64,000 nucleotides of DNA from Brachybacterium huguangmaarense (GTDB taxonomy: Bacteria > Actinomycetota > Actinomycetes > Actinomycetales > Dermabacteraceae), in the NCBI RefSeq assembly GCF_025725725.1, contig NZ_CP107020.1, positions 1,178,001-1,242,000 of the forward strand, written 5' to 3'. Every line of letters starts with the position of its first letter. Position 1 is the stretch's first letter. The translations under genes were made by a program, and so were the position numbers. Shown here piece after piece: positions 16,092 through 23,925 of the stretch. The notes below the pieces were generated by a model. The model was not told where the DNA came from, searched no databases, and worked only from the letters and a program-made list of their open reading frames with translations.

Positions 16092-17969
16092 GTGTCGTCC
16101 CTGCTCCACATCGTCCGCTTCACCCGTTCCCTGTCCCCGCTGTACGCCGCGATCATCATCTGCTCGGTCGTGACCTCGGCCGCCGGCCTCGCCGTCCCCT
16201 TCATCATCGGGCGCGCGACCGACGCCGTGACCGACGCCGTCAGCGGCCGCATCACGGTCGGCGCGGCCACCACCACCGTCGTCGTGCTCGCCGTCGCCCT
16301 GCTGGCCGCCGAGCTGGTCTCCACCGTCGTCTCGAACCTCGGCGGCCGCTACGGCGACATCATGGCCAACCGGATGCGCACCATCCTCTCGGTCCGCTAC
16401 TTCGAGAAGCTCCTGAACCTGCCGCAGCGCTGGTTCGACGTCGAGCTCACCGGCACGATCGTCTCGCGCCTGAACCGCTCGATCACCGAGGTCACCAACT
16501 TCGCCAAGACCTTCTCGAACTCGTTCGCGAGCATGCTCATCACGACCCTCGCGGTGCTCGTCATCTCCGCCTGGTACGCGTGGCCGCTCGCCGCGCTCCT
16601 GCTCGTCATCTTCCCGATCTACATCTGGCTGACCGCGCTCACCTCACGGAAGTGGCAGCGCCTCGAGGGCGAGAAGAACACCGAGGTCGACCTCGCCGGC
16701 GGTCGCTTCGCCGAGGTCATCGGCCAGATCCGCGTCGTCAAGTCCTTCGTCCGCGAACGCAGCGAGCTGGCCCAGTTCGCCCGCCGCTTCCGGGCCACCG
16801 ACGCCCTCACCGCCGAGCAGTCCACGCACTGGCACGTCATGGACATCCTGCGTCGCGGCGCCCTCAACCTGATCTTCTTCGGCATCTACCTGATCATCTT
16901 CATCCGCACCGTGCGCGGCGACTTCACGCTCGGCGACATGGTGCTGCTCATCCAGCTCATGTCGATGGCGCGCCAGCCCGTGCAGAACATGAGCTGGGTG
17001 ATCGACTCCGCCCAGCACGCGATCGCCGGCTCCCGCGACTACTTCCGCGTCATGGAGACCCCCGTCGACGCCCGCCGCACCGTCTCGGTCGACACCGCGA
17101 CCGGCGATGTGGTCGAGCGCGAGGCGGCGACCGGCGAGATCATCGACAACGACGTCCCCGCCGACGCCGATGCCGCCCGCCGCGCCCTCGACCCCGTCCC
17201 GGGCGCTCGCGCGATCGACTTCCGCGACGTCACCTTCGCCTACGAGAAGGGCGAGGACGTCCTGCACGGCATCTCCTTCGACGTCGCGCCCGGCGAGAAG
17301 GTCGCCTTCGTGGGCGAGTCCGGCGGTGGCAAGTCGACCATCGTGAACCTGCTGCTGGGCCTGTTCCCGACGGCGCAGGGCACCATCTCCGTGGCCGGCC
17401 ACGAGATCGCCGACCTCCCCCTCGAGCAGCTCCGCCGCTCGATCGGCGTGGTCTTCCAGGACGCCTCCCTGTTCTCCGGCACGATCGAGGAGAACATCGC
17501 GTACGGCCGCCCCGGCGCGACGCCCGAGCAGATCCGGGCCGCCGCCCGCCGGGCCAACGCGAGCACCTTCATCGAGCGCTTCCCGGCCGGCTACGGCACG
17601 ATCATCGGCGAGCGCGGCCTCCGGCTGTCCGGCGGGCAGCGCCAGCGCATCGCCGTGGCCCGCGCGATCCTCAAGGACGCCCCGATCCTCGTGCTCGACG
17701 AGGCCACGAGCGCCCTGGACACCAAGGCCGAGCGCAACGTGCAGGCCGGGCTCGACGAGCTCATGGCCGGCCGGACCTCGCTCATCATCGCCCACCGCCT
17801 GTCGACCATCGCGGGCGTGGACCGGATCGTCACGCTCGAGGACGGCCGCATCGACGAGATCGGCACTCCCGCCGAGCTCGCCGCCTCGGGCGGCATCTAC
17901 GCCCAGCTGCTCGCGCTGCAGGACTCCGGCTCGAAGAAGGCGCTCGCGAAGTTCGACATCACCGGCTGA
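16092..17969 (+). CDS. ABC exporter, fused permease and ATPase (MsbA/MdlB-like)
   Basis: Half-transporter of 625 residues. The six-helix ABC exporter domain occupies about 1-320, and an acidic linker of ~50 residues precedes the nucleotide-binding domain. Walker A is GESGGGKST (about 407-415), the signature is LRLSGGQRQR (about 509-518) and Walker B is ILVLDEATS (about 533-541), followed by the H-switch in IIAHRLST. It presumably works as a homodimer because no second half-gene is adjacent. The GTG start is used since TACGCT precedes it by 6 nt. Drug, lipid or peptide export are all possible. Confidence 0.92.
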   Translation: MSSLLHIVRFTRSLSPLYAAIIICSVVTSAAGLAVPFIIGRATDAVTDAVSGRITVGAATTTVVVLAVALLAAELVSTVVSNLGGRYGDIMANRMRTILSVRYFEKLLNLPQRWFDVELTGTIVSRLNRSITEVTNFAKTFSNSFASMLITTLAVLVISAWYAWPLAALLLVIFPIYIWLTALTSRKWQRLEGEKNTEVDLAGGRFAEVIGQIRVVKSFVRERSELAQFARRFRATDALTAEQSTHWHVMDILRRGALNLIFFGIYLIIFIRTVRGDFTLGDMVLLIQLMSMARQPVQNMSWVIDSAQHAIAGSRDYFRVMETPVDARRTVSVDTATGDVVEREAATGEIIDNDVPADADAARRALDPVPGARAIDFRDVTFAYEKGEDVLHGISFDVAPGEKVAFVGESGGGKSTIVNLLLGLFPTAQGTISVAGHEIADLPLEQLRRSIGVVFQDASLFSGTIEENIAYGRPGATPEQIRAAARRANASTFIERFPAGYGTIIGERGLRLSGGQRQRIAVARAILKDAPILVLDEATSALDTKAERNVQAGLDELMAGRTSLIIAHRLSTIAGVDRIVTLEDGRIDEIGTPAELAASGGIYAQLLALQDSGSKKALAKFDITG

Positions 17970-18009
17970 GCGTCTCGGCCCTCAGTCGTGAGGCGTCAGC
18001 CGCGATGCC

Positions 18010-18843
18010 TCAGCCGCGGTGCGTCAGGATCGAGGAGAAGTCGTCGTTCCCGCGGCCGGCCCCCTGCTCGGCCTCGAGGGAGCCGAGCGCCGCCCGCACC
18101 GCGGGCAGATCCTCTCCGGCCGTCGCGAGCATGAGACGGGCGTCCTTGGCGATCGCGTCGACCGTGAAGTCGCCGTCGGCGGTGTCCCGCTCGCCGCGCA
18201 CGAACGGCGCCTTCATGCCCGCGATGAACGCGAGCCCGGTCGAGCCGAGCATGTCGAGGGTCTCCGACGGCGCCACCCCGCACGCCTCGCCCAGGTCGAG
18301 CGCCTCGCGCAGACCCTGGGCGCTCACGGCGAGCGCGAGGTTCGCGAGCAGCTTGCCGGTCGCCGCCTTCGCGGCCGAGTCCACGCCGCGCAGGCGATCC
18401 GGGTCGGCCCACGGGGCCACGAGCTCGAGCACGCGGCGGCGGCGCTCCTCGTCGGGCGTGCCCACGTACACGCCGAGAGTCCCTGCCCGTGCCGGGCCGA
18501 GCGTCCCCACGACGGGCACGGCCACATAGGTGTCGACGGCGCGGGCGAACTCGTCGGCGTCGGCGGGGGAGACGGTCGTCGTGTCCACCCAGGTCACGCC
18601 CTCGGGGATCAGCTGCGGGGCGATCACGGTCTCACGGACCGCGTCGGGCCCGAACAGGCTCGTGACCACCACCTCCGCTCCCTCGACCGCCTCGCGGGCG
18701 GTCCCGGCGACCGCGGCCCCGGCCTCGTGCACGCGCGTGGTGCGCTCGCGAGTGCGGTTCCACGCCGTCACGTCGTGGTGCTCGATGAGGTGGAGCGCGA
18801 GCTCCGTGCCCATCCTGCCGGTGCCCAGGAATGCGATCTTCAT
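18010..18843 (-). CDS. NAD(P)-dependent dehydrogenase, 3-hydroxyisobutyrate dehydrogenase-like
   Basis: Beta-hydroxyacid dehydrogenase family protein of 277 residues. The Rossmann motif is GTGRMG (7-12) in MKIAFLGTGRMG, and the catalytic-region lysine sits within AAKAATGKLLANL, where GxxGxGxxxK is the family pattern. Two domains are present: NAD(P)-binding (1-160) and all-alpha substrate domain. The ATG at 18843 is preferred over the GTG three codons earlier because the Rossmann strand begins at once. Substrate unknown. It is divergent from the sulfurtransferase, 35 bp apart. Confidence 0.85.
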   Translation of the reverse strand: MKIAFLGTGRMGTELALHLIEHHDVTAWNRTRERTTRVHEAGAAVAGTAREAVEGAEVVVTSLFGPDAVRETVIAPQLIPEGVTWVDTTTVSPADADEFARAVDTYVAVPVVGTLGPARAGTLGVYVGTPDEERRRRVLELVAPWADPDRLRGVDSAAKAATGKLLANLALAVSAQGLREALDLGEACGVAPSETLDMLGSTGLAFIAGMKAPFVRGERDTADGDFTVDAIAKDARLMLATAGEDLPAVRAALGSLEAEQGAGRGNDDFSSILTHRG

Positions 18844-18865
18844 GCCGCCCACTCTGCCACCGACC

Positions 18866-18871
18866 TAGGGT
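18866..18871 (+). promoter_or_regulatory. Leaderless -10 box TAGGGT
   Basis: TAGGGT, 7-nt spacer, ATG at 18879. Confidence 0.6.
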
Positions 18872-18878
18872 GTGGGGC

Positions 18879-19715
18879 ATGGCCAGCATCGACCCCGTCA
18901 TCGAGACCGTGCCCGACGGCGCCCGCCTGATCGACATCCGCTGGGCCCTCGACGGCACCAAGGACAAGAGCACCTACCGCGCCGGGCACCTCCCCGGCGC
19001 GGTCTACGTCGACCTCGGCACCGAGCTCGCCGCCCCGGCGAGCCCCGACCGGGGGCGCCACCCGCTGCCCGACCCCGAGGACTTCGCCGCGGCGATGGCG
19101 CGCGCCGGCGTCTCGGACGACGCGACGGTCGTCGTCTACGACGACGCCGACGGCTCGCAGGCCTCGCGCCTGGTGTGGATGCTGCGGGCGGTCGGCGTCG
19201 AGGCGGCCGTGCTTGACGGCGGCCTCACGGCCTGGCGCGAGGGCGGCGGCGAGATCGCGACCGACGACGTCGTGCCCGAGCCGGGAGCCTTCACACCCCG
19301 CCCGTGGGGCGAGCACGTGATCGCGACGCCCGACGAGGCCGCGTCCGGGCGCTACACCGTGATCGACGCCCGCGCGCCCGAGCGCTACCGCGGCGAGACC
19401 GAGCCGATCGACCCGCGGGCCGGGCACATCCCGGGCGCCGTCAACGTGCCGTACGCGGGCAACGTCGACGACCAGGGGCGCTTCCTGGCTCCCGAGGCGC
19501 TGCGCGCCCGCTTCGCCGAGGCGGGCGCCGTCGCTCCCGACGCGGGCGAGACGGGGACCGGCCTGATCGTCTACTGCGGCTCGGGCGTCACCGCGACCCA
19601 CGACCTGCTCGCCCTCGAGCGGGCGGGGCTGCCCGGGGCGCGCCTGCTGCCCGGCTCGTGGTCCCAGTGGAGCAGCGACCCGGAGCGACCCGTCGCGACC
19701 GGCCCCACCCCCTGA
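18879..19715 (+). CDS. Thiosulfate/3-mercaptopyruvate sulfurtransferase (tandem rhodanese)
   Basis: Two-rhodanese-domain sulfurtransferase of 278 residues. It moves sulfane sulfur from thiosulfate or 3-mercaptopyruvate to an acceptor thiol through a cysteine persulfide. The C-terminal domain holds the active-site loop YCGSGVTA with C233. The N-terminal domain has YDDADGSQASR at the matching place and no cysteine, as is normal for this family. The CRAGH-like segments YRAGHLPGA and RAGHIPGAVNVPY mark both domains. The start is set by the TAGGGT box 7 nt upstream. Confidence 0.92.
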   Translation: MASIDPVIETVPDGARLIDIRWALDGTKDKSTYRAGHLPGAVYVDLGTELAAPASPDRGRHPLPDPEDFAAAMARAGVSDDATVVVYDDADGSQASRLVWMLRAVGVEAAVLDGGLTAWREGGGEIATDDVVPEPGAFTPRPWGEHVIATPDEAASGRYTVIDARAPERYRGETEPIDPRAGHIPGAVNVPYAGNVDDQGRFLAPEALRARFAEAGAVAPDAGETGTGLIVYCGSGVTATHDLLALERAGLPGARLLPGSWSQWSSDPERPVATGPTP

Positions 19716-19728
19716 GCCCGCGGCCGGC

Positions 19729-20295
19729 TCAGACCGACTCGGGATGGGACGGCGGCACATCACCCACCGTCCACGTGAGCTCACCCGTCTCGATGCGCTC
19801 GAGCAGGCGCGAGAGCCACATGAACTCGGCGACCATGAGCGAGCGCCGGTAGTCGGCCTGCATCCAGTACGCCTCGGACAGACCGCGCCGCGCCGAGGTG
19901 CGGATGCGGGTCGTGAGCTGCCCCGTCACGTCGTCGAGCGCGGCCAGGCGCCGCGTGAGCGCCTCGCGCGCCACCTCGACGGGCACGGCGTGCGCGGTCA
20001 GCAGGGCGAGGTCGAACTGCGGACGCACCGTCTCCATCGTCTCGAGCGACCGCTGCGTCCAGGCGACGAGCGCCTCGCGGCCCTTGGGCAGCAGCACGAG
20101 GGAGCCGTCGCGACGACCCGCGAGTGCGCCCTCCTCGAGAGCGGCGACGGCGGCCGCGACGGAGGTCTCGTCCCACGCGATGATCCGGTCGTGACGACGC
20201 GAGGCGAGGGCCTCGCGCAGCTCCTCGGGCGTGGCCGGGGCCTCGGCGAGCAGGGCCAGCAGGGCGATGCCCAGGGGATCCGGTTCGTGCGGCAT
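19729..20295 (-). CDS. PadR-like winged-helix transcriptional regulator
   Basis: Protein of 188 residues. The N-terminal 75 residues form a winged-helix pattern (LGIALLALLAEAPATPEEL onward, then a wing around GSLVLLPKGREAL), as in PadR-family regulators. The C-terminal ~110 residues are helical and charged, fitting the PadR C-terminal dimerisation helices. The N-terminal LALL...PxT/S.YEL signature is only partly kept, so family assignment is moderate. It is transcribed divergently from the hydroxyacid dehydrogenase with 30 bp between starts, so it may regulate that gene. TAGCGT lies 6 nt before its ATG. Confidence 0.65.
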   Translation of the reverse strand: MPHEPDPLGIALLALLAEAPATPEELREALASRRHDRIIAWDETSVAAAVAALEEGALAGRRDGSLVLLPKGREALVAWTQRSLETMETVRPQFDLALLTAHAVPVEVAREALTRRLAALDDVTGQLTTRIRTSARRGLSEAYWMQADYRRSLMVAEFMWLSRLLERIETGELTWTVGDVPPSHPESV

Positions 20296-20301
20296 GCGGC
20301 C

Positions 20302-20307
20302 ACGCTA
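20302..20307 (-). promoter_or_regulatory. Leaderless -10 box TAGCGT
   Basis: Minus strand, 6-nt spacer to the ATG at 20295. It lies 6 bp from the opposing -10 box at 20314-20319. Confidence 0.55.
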
Positions 20308-20313
20308 CCGGGC

Positions 20314-20319
20314 TAGCCT
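20314..20319 (+). promoter_or_regulatory. Leaderless -10 box TAGCCT
   Basis: TAGCCT, 6-nt spacer, ATG at 20326. Confidence 0.6.
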
Positions 20320-20325
20320 CGGTGC

Positions 20326-21261
20326 ATGAAGGTTCTGCTGCCCGACACCATCGAGCTGTCCCCCGTGCTGCCCGCGGGCTGGGAGAGCGCCGTCGTCGAC
20401 GCCCGGGCCGAGATCCCCGCCGAGCACCACGACGCCGACGCCCTCGTGGTCTGGGGCTCGTCGCGCCGCCATCTGGCCTCTGCCGCGCGCGACCTGCCCC
20501 GTCTGCGGCTCGTGCAGTCGCTCGCCGCCGGGGTCGAGGGCATCCTCGCCGCGGGCTTCGGCGACGAGGTCGTGATCGCGAGCGGCACCGGCCTGCACTC
20601 GCGCACCGTGAGCGAGCACGCGCTCGCCCTGATCCTCGCGCTCGTGCGGCGCCTGCCGGAGGCGCTCGCGGCGCAGGACGACCACGAGTGGTCGAGCGAG
20701 ATCGGCGGCATCCAGCCCCTGCACCCCGCGGGCAGGATCACGACGCTGCTCGACGCGAACGTGCTGATCTGGGGCTTCGGGGACATCGGGCAGACCCTCG
20801 CCCCGCTCCTGGCCTCGATGGGCGCGCACGTGCGCGGGGTCGCGCGCAGCGCCGGACGGCGCGCGGGCTTCGAGGTCGTCGAGGAGGACTCCGTGCGCGA
20901 CCTGCTCGGCGAGATCGACATCCTCGTCGACATCCTCCCTGCCAGCGAGGCGACGGCCGGGGTCATCGACGCCGACGTGCTCGCCGCGCTGCCCGACCAC
21001 GCCCTGGTCGTCAACGTCGGCCGCGGCACGACCGTCGACCAGGCGGCCCTGCGCGCCGCGCTCGCCGACGGGACGATCGCGGGCGCCGGGCTCGACGTCA
21101 CCGACCCGGAGCCCCTGCCGGCCGACGATCCTCTGTGGGACGCGCCGCACCTGCTGCTGACCCCGCACGGCGCCGGCGGGCGCCCCGTCGGGGCCGACGA
21201 GCGCATCGTGCACAACCTGCGCGCGCTCGGCGGGGACGGGGAGTTCGACCACCGCGTGTGA
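20326..21261 (+). CDS. D-isomer-specific 2-hydroxyacid dehydrogenase
   Basis: NAD(P)-dependent dehydrogenase of 311 residues that reduces 2-keto acids or oxidises D-2-hydroxy acids. The nucleotide-binding motif is WGFGDIGQ (about 147-154). The catalytic residues are arginine in VNVGRGTTVD, glutamate in DPEPLPADDPLW and histidine in LLTPHGAGG. The last is usually TPH.A/S, so the active site is complete. It is slightly shorter than phosphoglycerate dehydrogenase and has no ACT domain, resembling the glyoxylate/hydroxypyruvate reductase-like group. The start follows TAGCCT by 6 nt. Confidence 0.9.
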   Translation: MKVLLPDTIELSPVLPAGWESAVVDARAEIPAEHHDADALVVWGSSRRHLASAARDLPRLRLVQSLAAGVEGILAAGFGDEVVIASGTGLHSRTVSEHALALILALVRRLPEALAAQDDHEWSSEIGGIQPLHPAGRITTLLDANVLIWGFGDIGQTLAPLLASMGAHVRGVARSAGRRAGFEVVEEDSVRDLLGEIDILVDILPASEATAGVIDADVLAALPDHALVVNVGRGTTVDQAALRAALADGTIAGAGLDVTDPEPLPADDPLWDAPHLLLTPHGAGGRPVGADERIVHNLRALGGDGEFDHRV

Positions 21262-21339
21262 GCCGCCGGCCCGAGCCGACGCAGGGGCTCCTGAGCCGGC
21301 GCGGCCGAGCGAGGCTCTCAGCCCAGAGGGGCGATGCTC

Positions 21340-22005
21340 TCAGTCGTCGTCCTCGGGCACGAGCCCGAGCCGCACCGCTGCGACCGCGACGCCGGTGCGG
21401 GTGTCCGCGTCGAGGCGACGCATGAGCCGGTGCACGCGCGCCTTGACCGCGGACTCGCTCACGCCGAGCCGCTCGGCGATCTGCGCGTTGCTGAGCCCCC
21501 GGACGAGCAGCCGGAGCGCGGCGTGCTCGCGCGGGCTGAGCTTGGGCGCCGTCCTCGGCACCGCCGGCCGATCGGGGGTCGTCGCGGACATCGCGTCGAC
21601 GACGGCCGCACCCACCTCGGGGGAGAAGCTGAAGGTGCCGTCCATCGCGGCGTCGAGCGCGCGGAGGATCTCCTCCGGGCGTGCGTTCTTGCTGAGGTAG
21701 CCCACGGCTCCCGCCCGGAGCACCCCGGCGATCGTGGTGGGGCTGGTCAGGCTGCTCATGGCGACCACGACGGTCTCGGGGCGGGCGTCACGGATCGCGG
21801 CCGTCGCCTCGGCGCCGTCGCCCCGCGGGAGGCGTACGTCCATGAGCACGACGTCCGGCTCCAGCTCGGCCGCCGCGGCGATCGCCTCGGGCGCGTCCTC
21901 GGCCGTGCCCACGACGGTGTAGCGACCGGAGTCCTCGAGGATGCCGGAGACGTAGTAGCGGATGATGGGCTCGTCCTCGACGAGCAGCGTCCGGAAGGGC
22001 TCCAT
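21340..22005 (-). CDS. LuxR/NarL-family response regulator
   Basis: Response regulator of 221 residues. The receiver has VEDE (9-12), the acceptor D56 in LMDVRLPRGDG and the conserved lysine in YLSKNAR. The LuxR-type helix-turn-helix spans about 152-210 (LSPREHAALRLLV, then VSESAVKARVHRLMRRL). The frame is open upstream through the hairpin, but ATG 22005 is chosen because MEPFRTLLVEDEP starts at the receiver strand and AAAGG lies 10 nt before it. A minus-strand TATCCT box (22037-22042) could be its -10. It is divergent from the peptide/kinase unit and is the obvious phosphorylation partner of that kinase. Confidence 0.92.
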   Translation of the reverse strand: MEPFRTLLVEDEPIIRYYVSGILEDSGRYTVVGTAEDAPEAIAAAAELEPDVVLMDVRLPRGDGAEATAAIRDARPETVVVAMSSLTSPTTIAGVLRAGAVGYLSKNARPEEILRALDAAMDGTFSFSPEVGAAVVDAMSATTPDRPAVPRTAPKLSPREHAALRLLVRGLSNAQIAERLGVSESAVKARVHRLMRRLDADTRTGVAVAAVRLGLVPEDDD

Positions 22006-22038
22006 GAGTTCTGTGCCTTTGCGGTTCGGGGGCCTCAG

Positions 22039-22118
22039 GATAGTTGCGCCTGGGCCGTTCCGCCCCGACGCGCCGGATCGCCGCCCGGTGGGGGCGGAAC
22101 GGCCCAGGCGCAACTATC
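22039..22118. repeat. Perfect 28-bp inverted repeat (24-nt loop)
   Basis: Arms 22039-22066 and 22091-22118 are exactly complementary over 28 bp, with loop 22067-22090. Neither side has a T-run, so it is not a standard intrinsic terminator. It lies in the region upstream of both divergent signalling genes and overlaps the likely -10 of the response regulator. Confidence 0.9.
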
Positions 22119-22131
22119 GGCCACCTTCTGG

Positions 22132-22147
22132 CCGACCAACTGGTCGG
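22132..22147. promoter_or_regulatory. 16-bp palindrome CCGACCA-AC-TGGTCGG, candidate operator
   Basis: Seven-base arms CCGACCA and TGGTCGG around AC, about 75 bp upstream of the peptide-gene -10 box. Its position suits activation by the dimeric response regulator. Confidence 0.4.
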
Positions 22148-22219
22148 TGGGGGACGGCGAATACCTCACACAGGCGGTGAACCGGGGCCATCCGCTGCTT
22201 TCGGACACCTCGGCGGCGG

Positions 22220-22225
22220 GATAAT
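22220..22225 (+). promoter_or_regulatory. -10 box GATAAT for the peptide/kinase operon
   Basis: GATAAT is the best consensus -10 seen in the window, with transcription start expected near 22232. No good -35 at 16-18 bp upstream, as in activator-dependent promoters. Confidence 0.5.
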
Positions 22226-22285
22226 GACACCGATTCCGCGGGGAGCAGGGGAGCTCCTCCGCGATCGACGAAGAACGGAAGTCCC

Positions 22286-22465
22286 ATGGCGCACGTCATC
22301 ACGATGCTCACGCTGGTCGTCGCTCTCGCCGCGACGGCGGCGTCCCACGTCCCTGCCGCCGCCCTGATGTCCCAGGACTCCGTACGCCCGGTGATCGCCG
22401 CGACGGCCGATCCCACCGAAGGCCCCGGTGACACGTTCTGCAAGCTCTTCCCCTTCCTGTGCTGA
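22286..22465 (+). CDS. Small secreted peptide precursor, candidate pheromone (59 aa)
   Basis: A 59-codon gene with 53 of 59 codons ending in G or C, so it is coding rather than chance. GGAAG precedes the ATG by 4 nt. The product has a hydrophobic signal-like segment (about 4-28, VITMLTLVVALAATAAS), AxA-type cleavage options (AAA 24-26, ATA 39-41), a short acidic spacer and a C-terminus TFCKLFPFLC ending at the stop codon. C52 and C59 could close an eight-residue hydrophobic ring by a disulfide, or C52 a thiolactone. The next gene, a histidine kinase, begins inside its last codons (GTGCTGA overlap). I recognise no family. It is likely a secreted signal, or else a small bacteriocin or membrane peptide. 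No AgrB-like processing enzyme is nearby. Confidence 0.7.
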   Translation: MAHVITMLTLVVALAATAASHVPAAALMSQDSVRPVIAATADPTEGPGDTFCKLFPFLC

Positions 22466-23688
22466 CCGACGGCGATCCCGGCATGTCGACGTCCCAAGCC
22501 TCCGACTCGTCGCCGCGCCGCGGCGACAGCCGCCTGATCTCCCTCTTCGGGCGGTGGGGGCGCCTCCTGGTCGCCCTCGCCGCCGGGTGGGCGCTCCTGG
22601 GCGGCCTCGACGACGTCCGCCGGGTCTGGCTGTCCGATCGGCCGCTCGACCGTCAGGTCGCCGAGACGATCCTGAACCTCGCGTGGCCCGTCGCGCTGCT
22701 CGTCGCGCTGCGCTGGCCGTGGATCACGCTCGGCATCTACGCGGGCGCGATCGTGATCGGCGTCGAGGCGCACTACTACATCCCGGCGTTCCTCTGCGGG
22801 GTGATCGCCCTGGCGGCGAGCCTCCTGCGCGGTCGCCGGAGCCTGGTGATCGTCGCTCTCGGCGAGACGCTCGCCCTGCTCGTGTGCCTCGTGGTCTTCA
22901 CGGAGACCCCGTTCTCCTTCATCCTGTGGATGTACCTCCCCTTCTTCGCCGTGGTGGCGCTCGGCCTCTGGCTCATCGGCGCCCTCTACCGTCGCCACCA
23001 CGAGGCCGTGACGCACACCGAGCAGCTCGAGCGCGACGTCCGCGCGCTGCGGGCCCACGAGCGCCATCAGCTCGCCCGGGAGCTCCACGACGTCGTCTCC
23101 CGCGAGCTCGTCGCCGTGCAGCCCCACGCCCGGCTGCTGCGGGAGGCCGCGGACGGGGCCGAGCGCGAACGTCAGCTCTCGGCGATCCAGGAGGCGGCGC
23201 GGCGGGCCCAGGACGGCCTCGACAGCCTCGTGATCGTGCTCGAGTCCGAGGACGCGATCGCCCGCTCGGCGCTCACGAGCGCCACGGTCTCCGCGCACGA
23301 GTCGCTCGCGCGATGCGCCGAGCGGCTCGAGGGCCTCGGCCACCACGTGACGACGACCCTGACCACGCAGGTCCCGCCGCACCTCGCGGCGACGGTCGAC
23401 CGCATCCTCGGCGAGGCCACGGCCAACATCGTCGCCCACGGCGGGGGAGCGTCGGCGTGCACGTTCGTCGTGCGCCGTGAGGCCGACTCGCTGCTCATCG
23501 ACGTGACCAACGAGCTGACCGGCACCGGACCCACCCGCACCGCCTCGCTCGGCACCGGCACCGCAGGGCTCAGCGAGCGGGCGACGGCCCTCGGCGGGAG
23601 GCTCACGAGCCGGGCCGAGGGGAGCCTCTGGCGCCTGCACGCCGAGCTCCCGCTCCCGCCCGACGCGGAGGCGTCGGAGCAGGGCTGA
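22459..23688 (+). CDS. Membrane sensor histidine kinase (HisKA_3), coupled to the peptide gene
   Basis: Sensor kinase of 409 residues from GTG 22459, which overlaps the peptide stop by 7 bp; ATG 22483 is the alternative and keeps all domains. Five or six transmembrane helices lie at about 35-177 with only short loops, the arrangement of receptors that bind hydrophobic or peptide ligands in the membrane. H210 in ARELHDVVSRE is the phosphorylation site. The ATPase domain has EATANIVAHGG as N box, but at the G1 position reads DVTNELTGTG instead of DDGxG; the G2-like GTAGLSERATALGG is kept. Its partner regulator is the divergent gene at 21340-22005. Confidence 0.9.
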   Translation: MLTDGDPGMSTSQASDSSPRRGDSRLISLFGRWGRLLVALAAGWALLGGLDDVRRVWLSDRPLDRQVAETILNLAWPVALLVALRWPWITLGIYAGAIVIGVEAHYYIPAFLCGVIALAASLLRGRRSLVIVALGETLALLVCLVVFTETPFSFILWMYLPFFAVVALGLWLIGALYRRHHEAVTHTEQLERDVRALRAHERHQLARELHDVVSRELVAVQPHARLLREAADGAERERQLSAIQEAARRAQDGLDSLVIVLESEDAIARSALTSATVSAHESLARCAERLEGLGHHVTTTLTTQVPPHLAATVDRILGEATANIVAHGGGASACTFVVRREADSLLIDVTNELTGTGPTRTASLGTGTAGLSERATALGGRLTSRAEGSLWRLHAELPLPPDAEASEQG

Positions 23689-23870
23689 GGCCCTCCTGGG
23701 CGCGAGATCGATCACCGGGTGTGATCGGCGACACGGTATGATGCCGCGCGGGTGCCTTCGGCCGGGAATGCGCTCTGACCTGGGACAGCGCCCCGGCCAG
23801 CCGGCCTCTGGGACGCTCGGGAGCGCTGGTGGCCCGCGGGTGCGGATCTGCCTCGGACGAGACCGGTCGC

Positions 23871-23876
23871 TATGGT
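23871..23876 (+). promoter_or_regulatory. -10 box TATGGT for the BCCT gene
   Basis: TATGGT about 50 nt before the GTG at 23926. The leader carries AAAGGA 11 nt before the start. Confidence 0.4.
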
Positions 23877-23925
23877 CGTACCCGTTTGTCCCATCCCTGT
23901 CCCCCGAGAAAGGATCCCCGCCGTT

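Noticed and set aside
21340-23688. Classical Agr system
   Set aside because: The peptide lacks the AgrD charged C-terminal tail and there is no AgrB-like membrane protease in the window; the locus is therefore described as a separate candidate system.
23700-23925. Riboswitch (for example ydaO/c-di-AMP type) upstream of the BCCT transporter
   Set aside because: The leader is G/C-rich with several possible stems, but the conserved core elements of that class could not be identified by eye, and the -10 box at 23871 leaves too short a leader.
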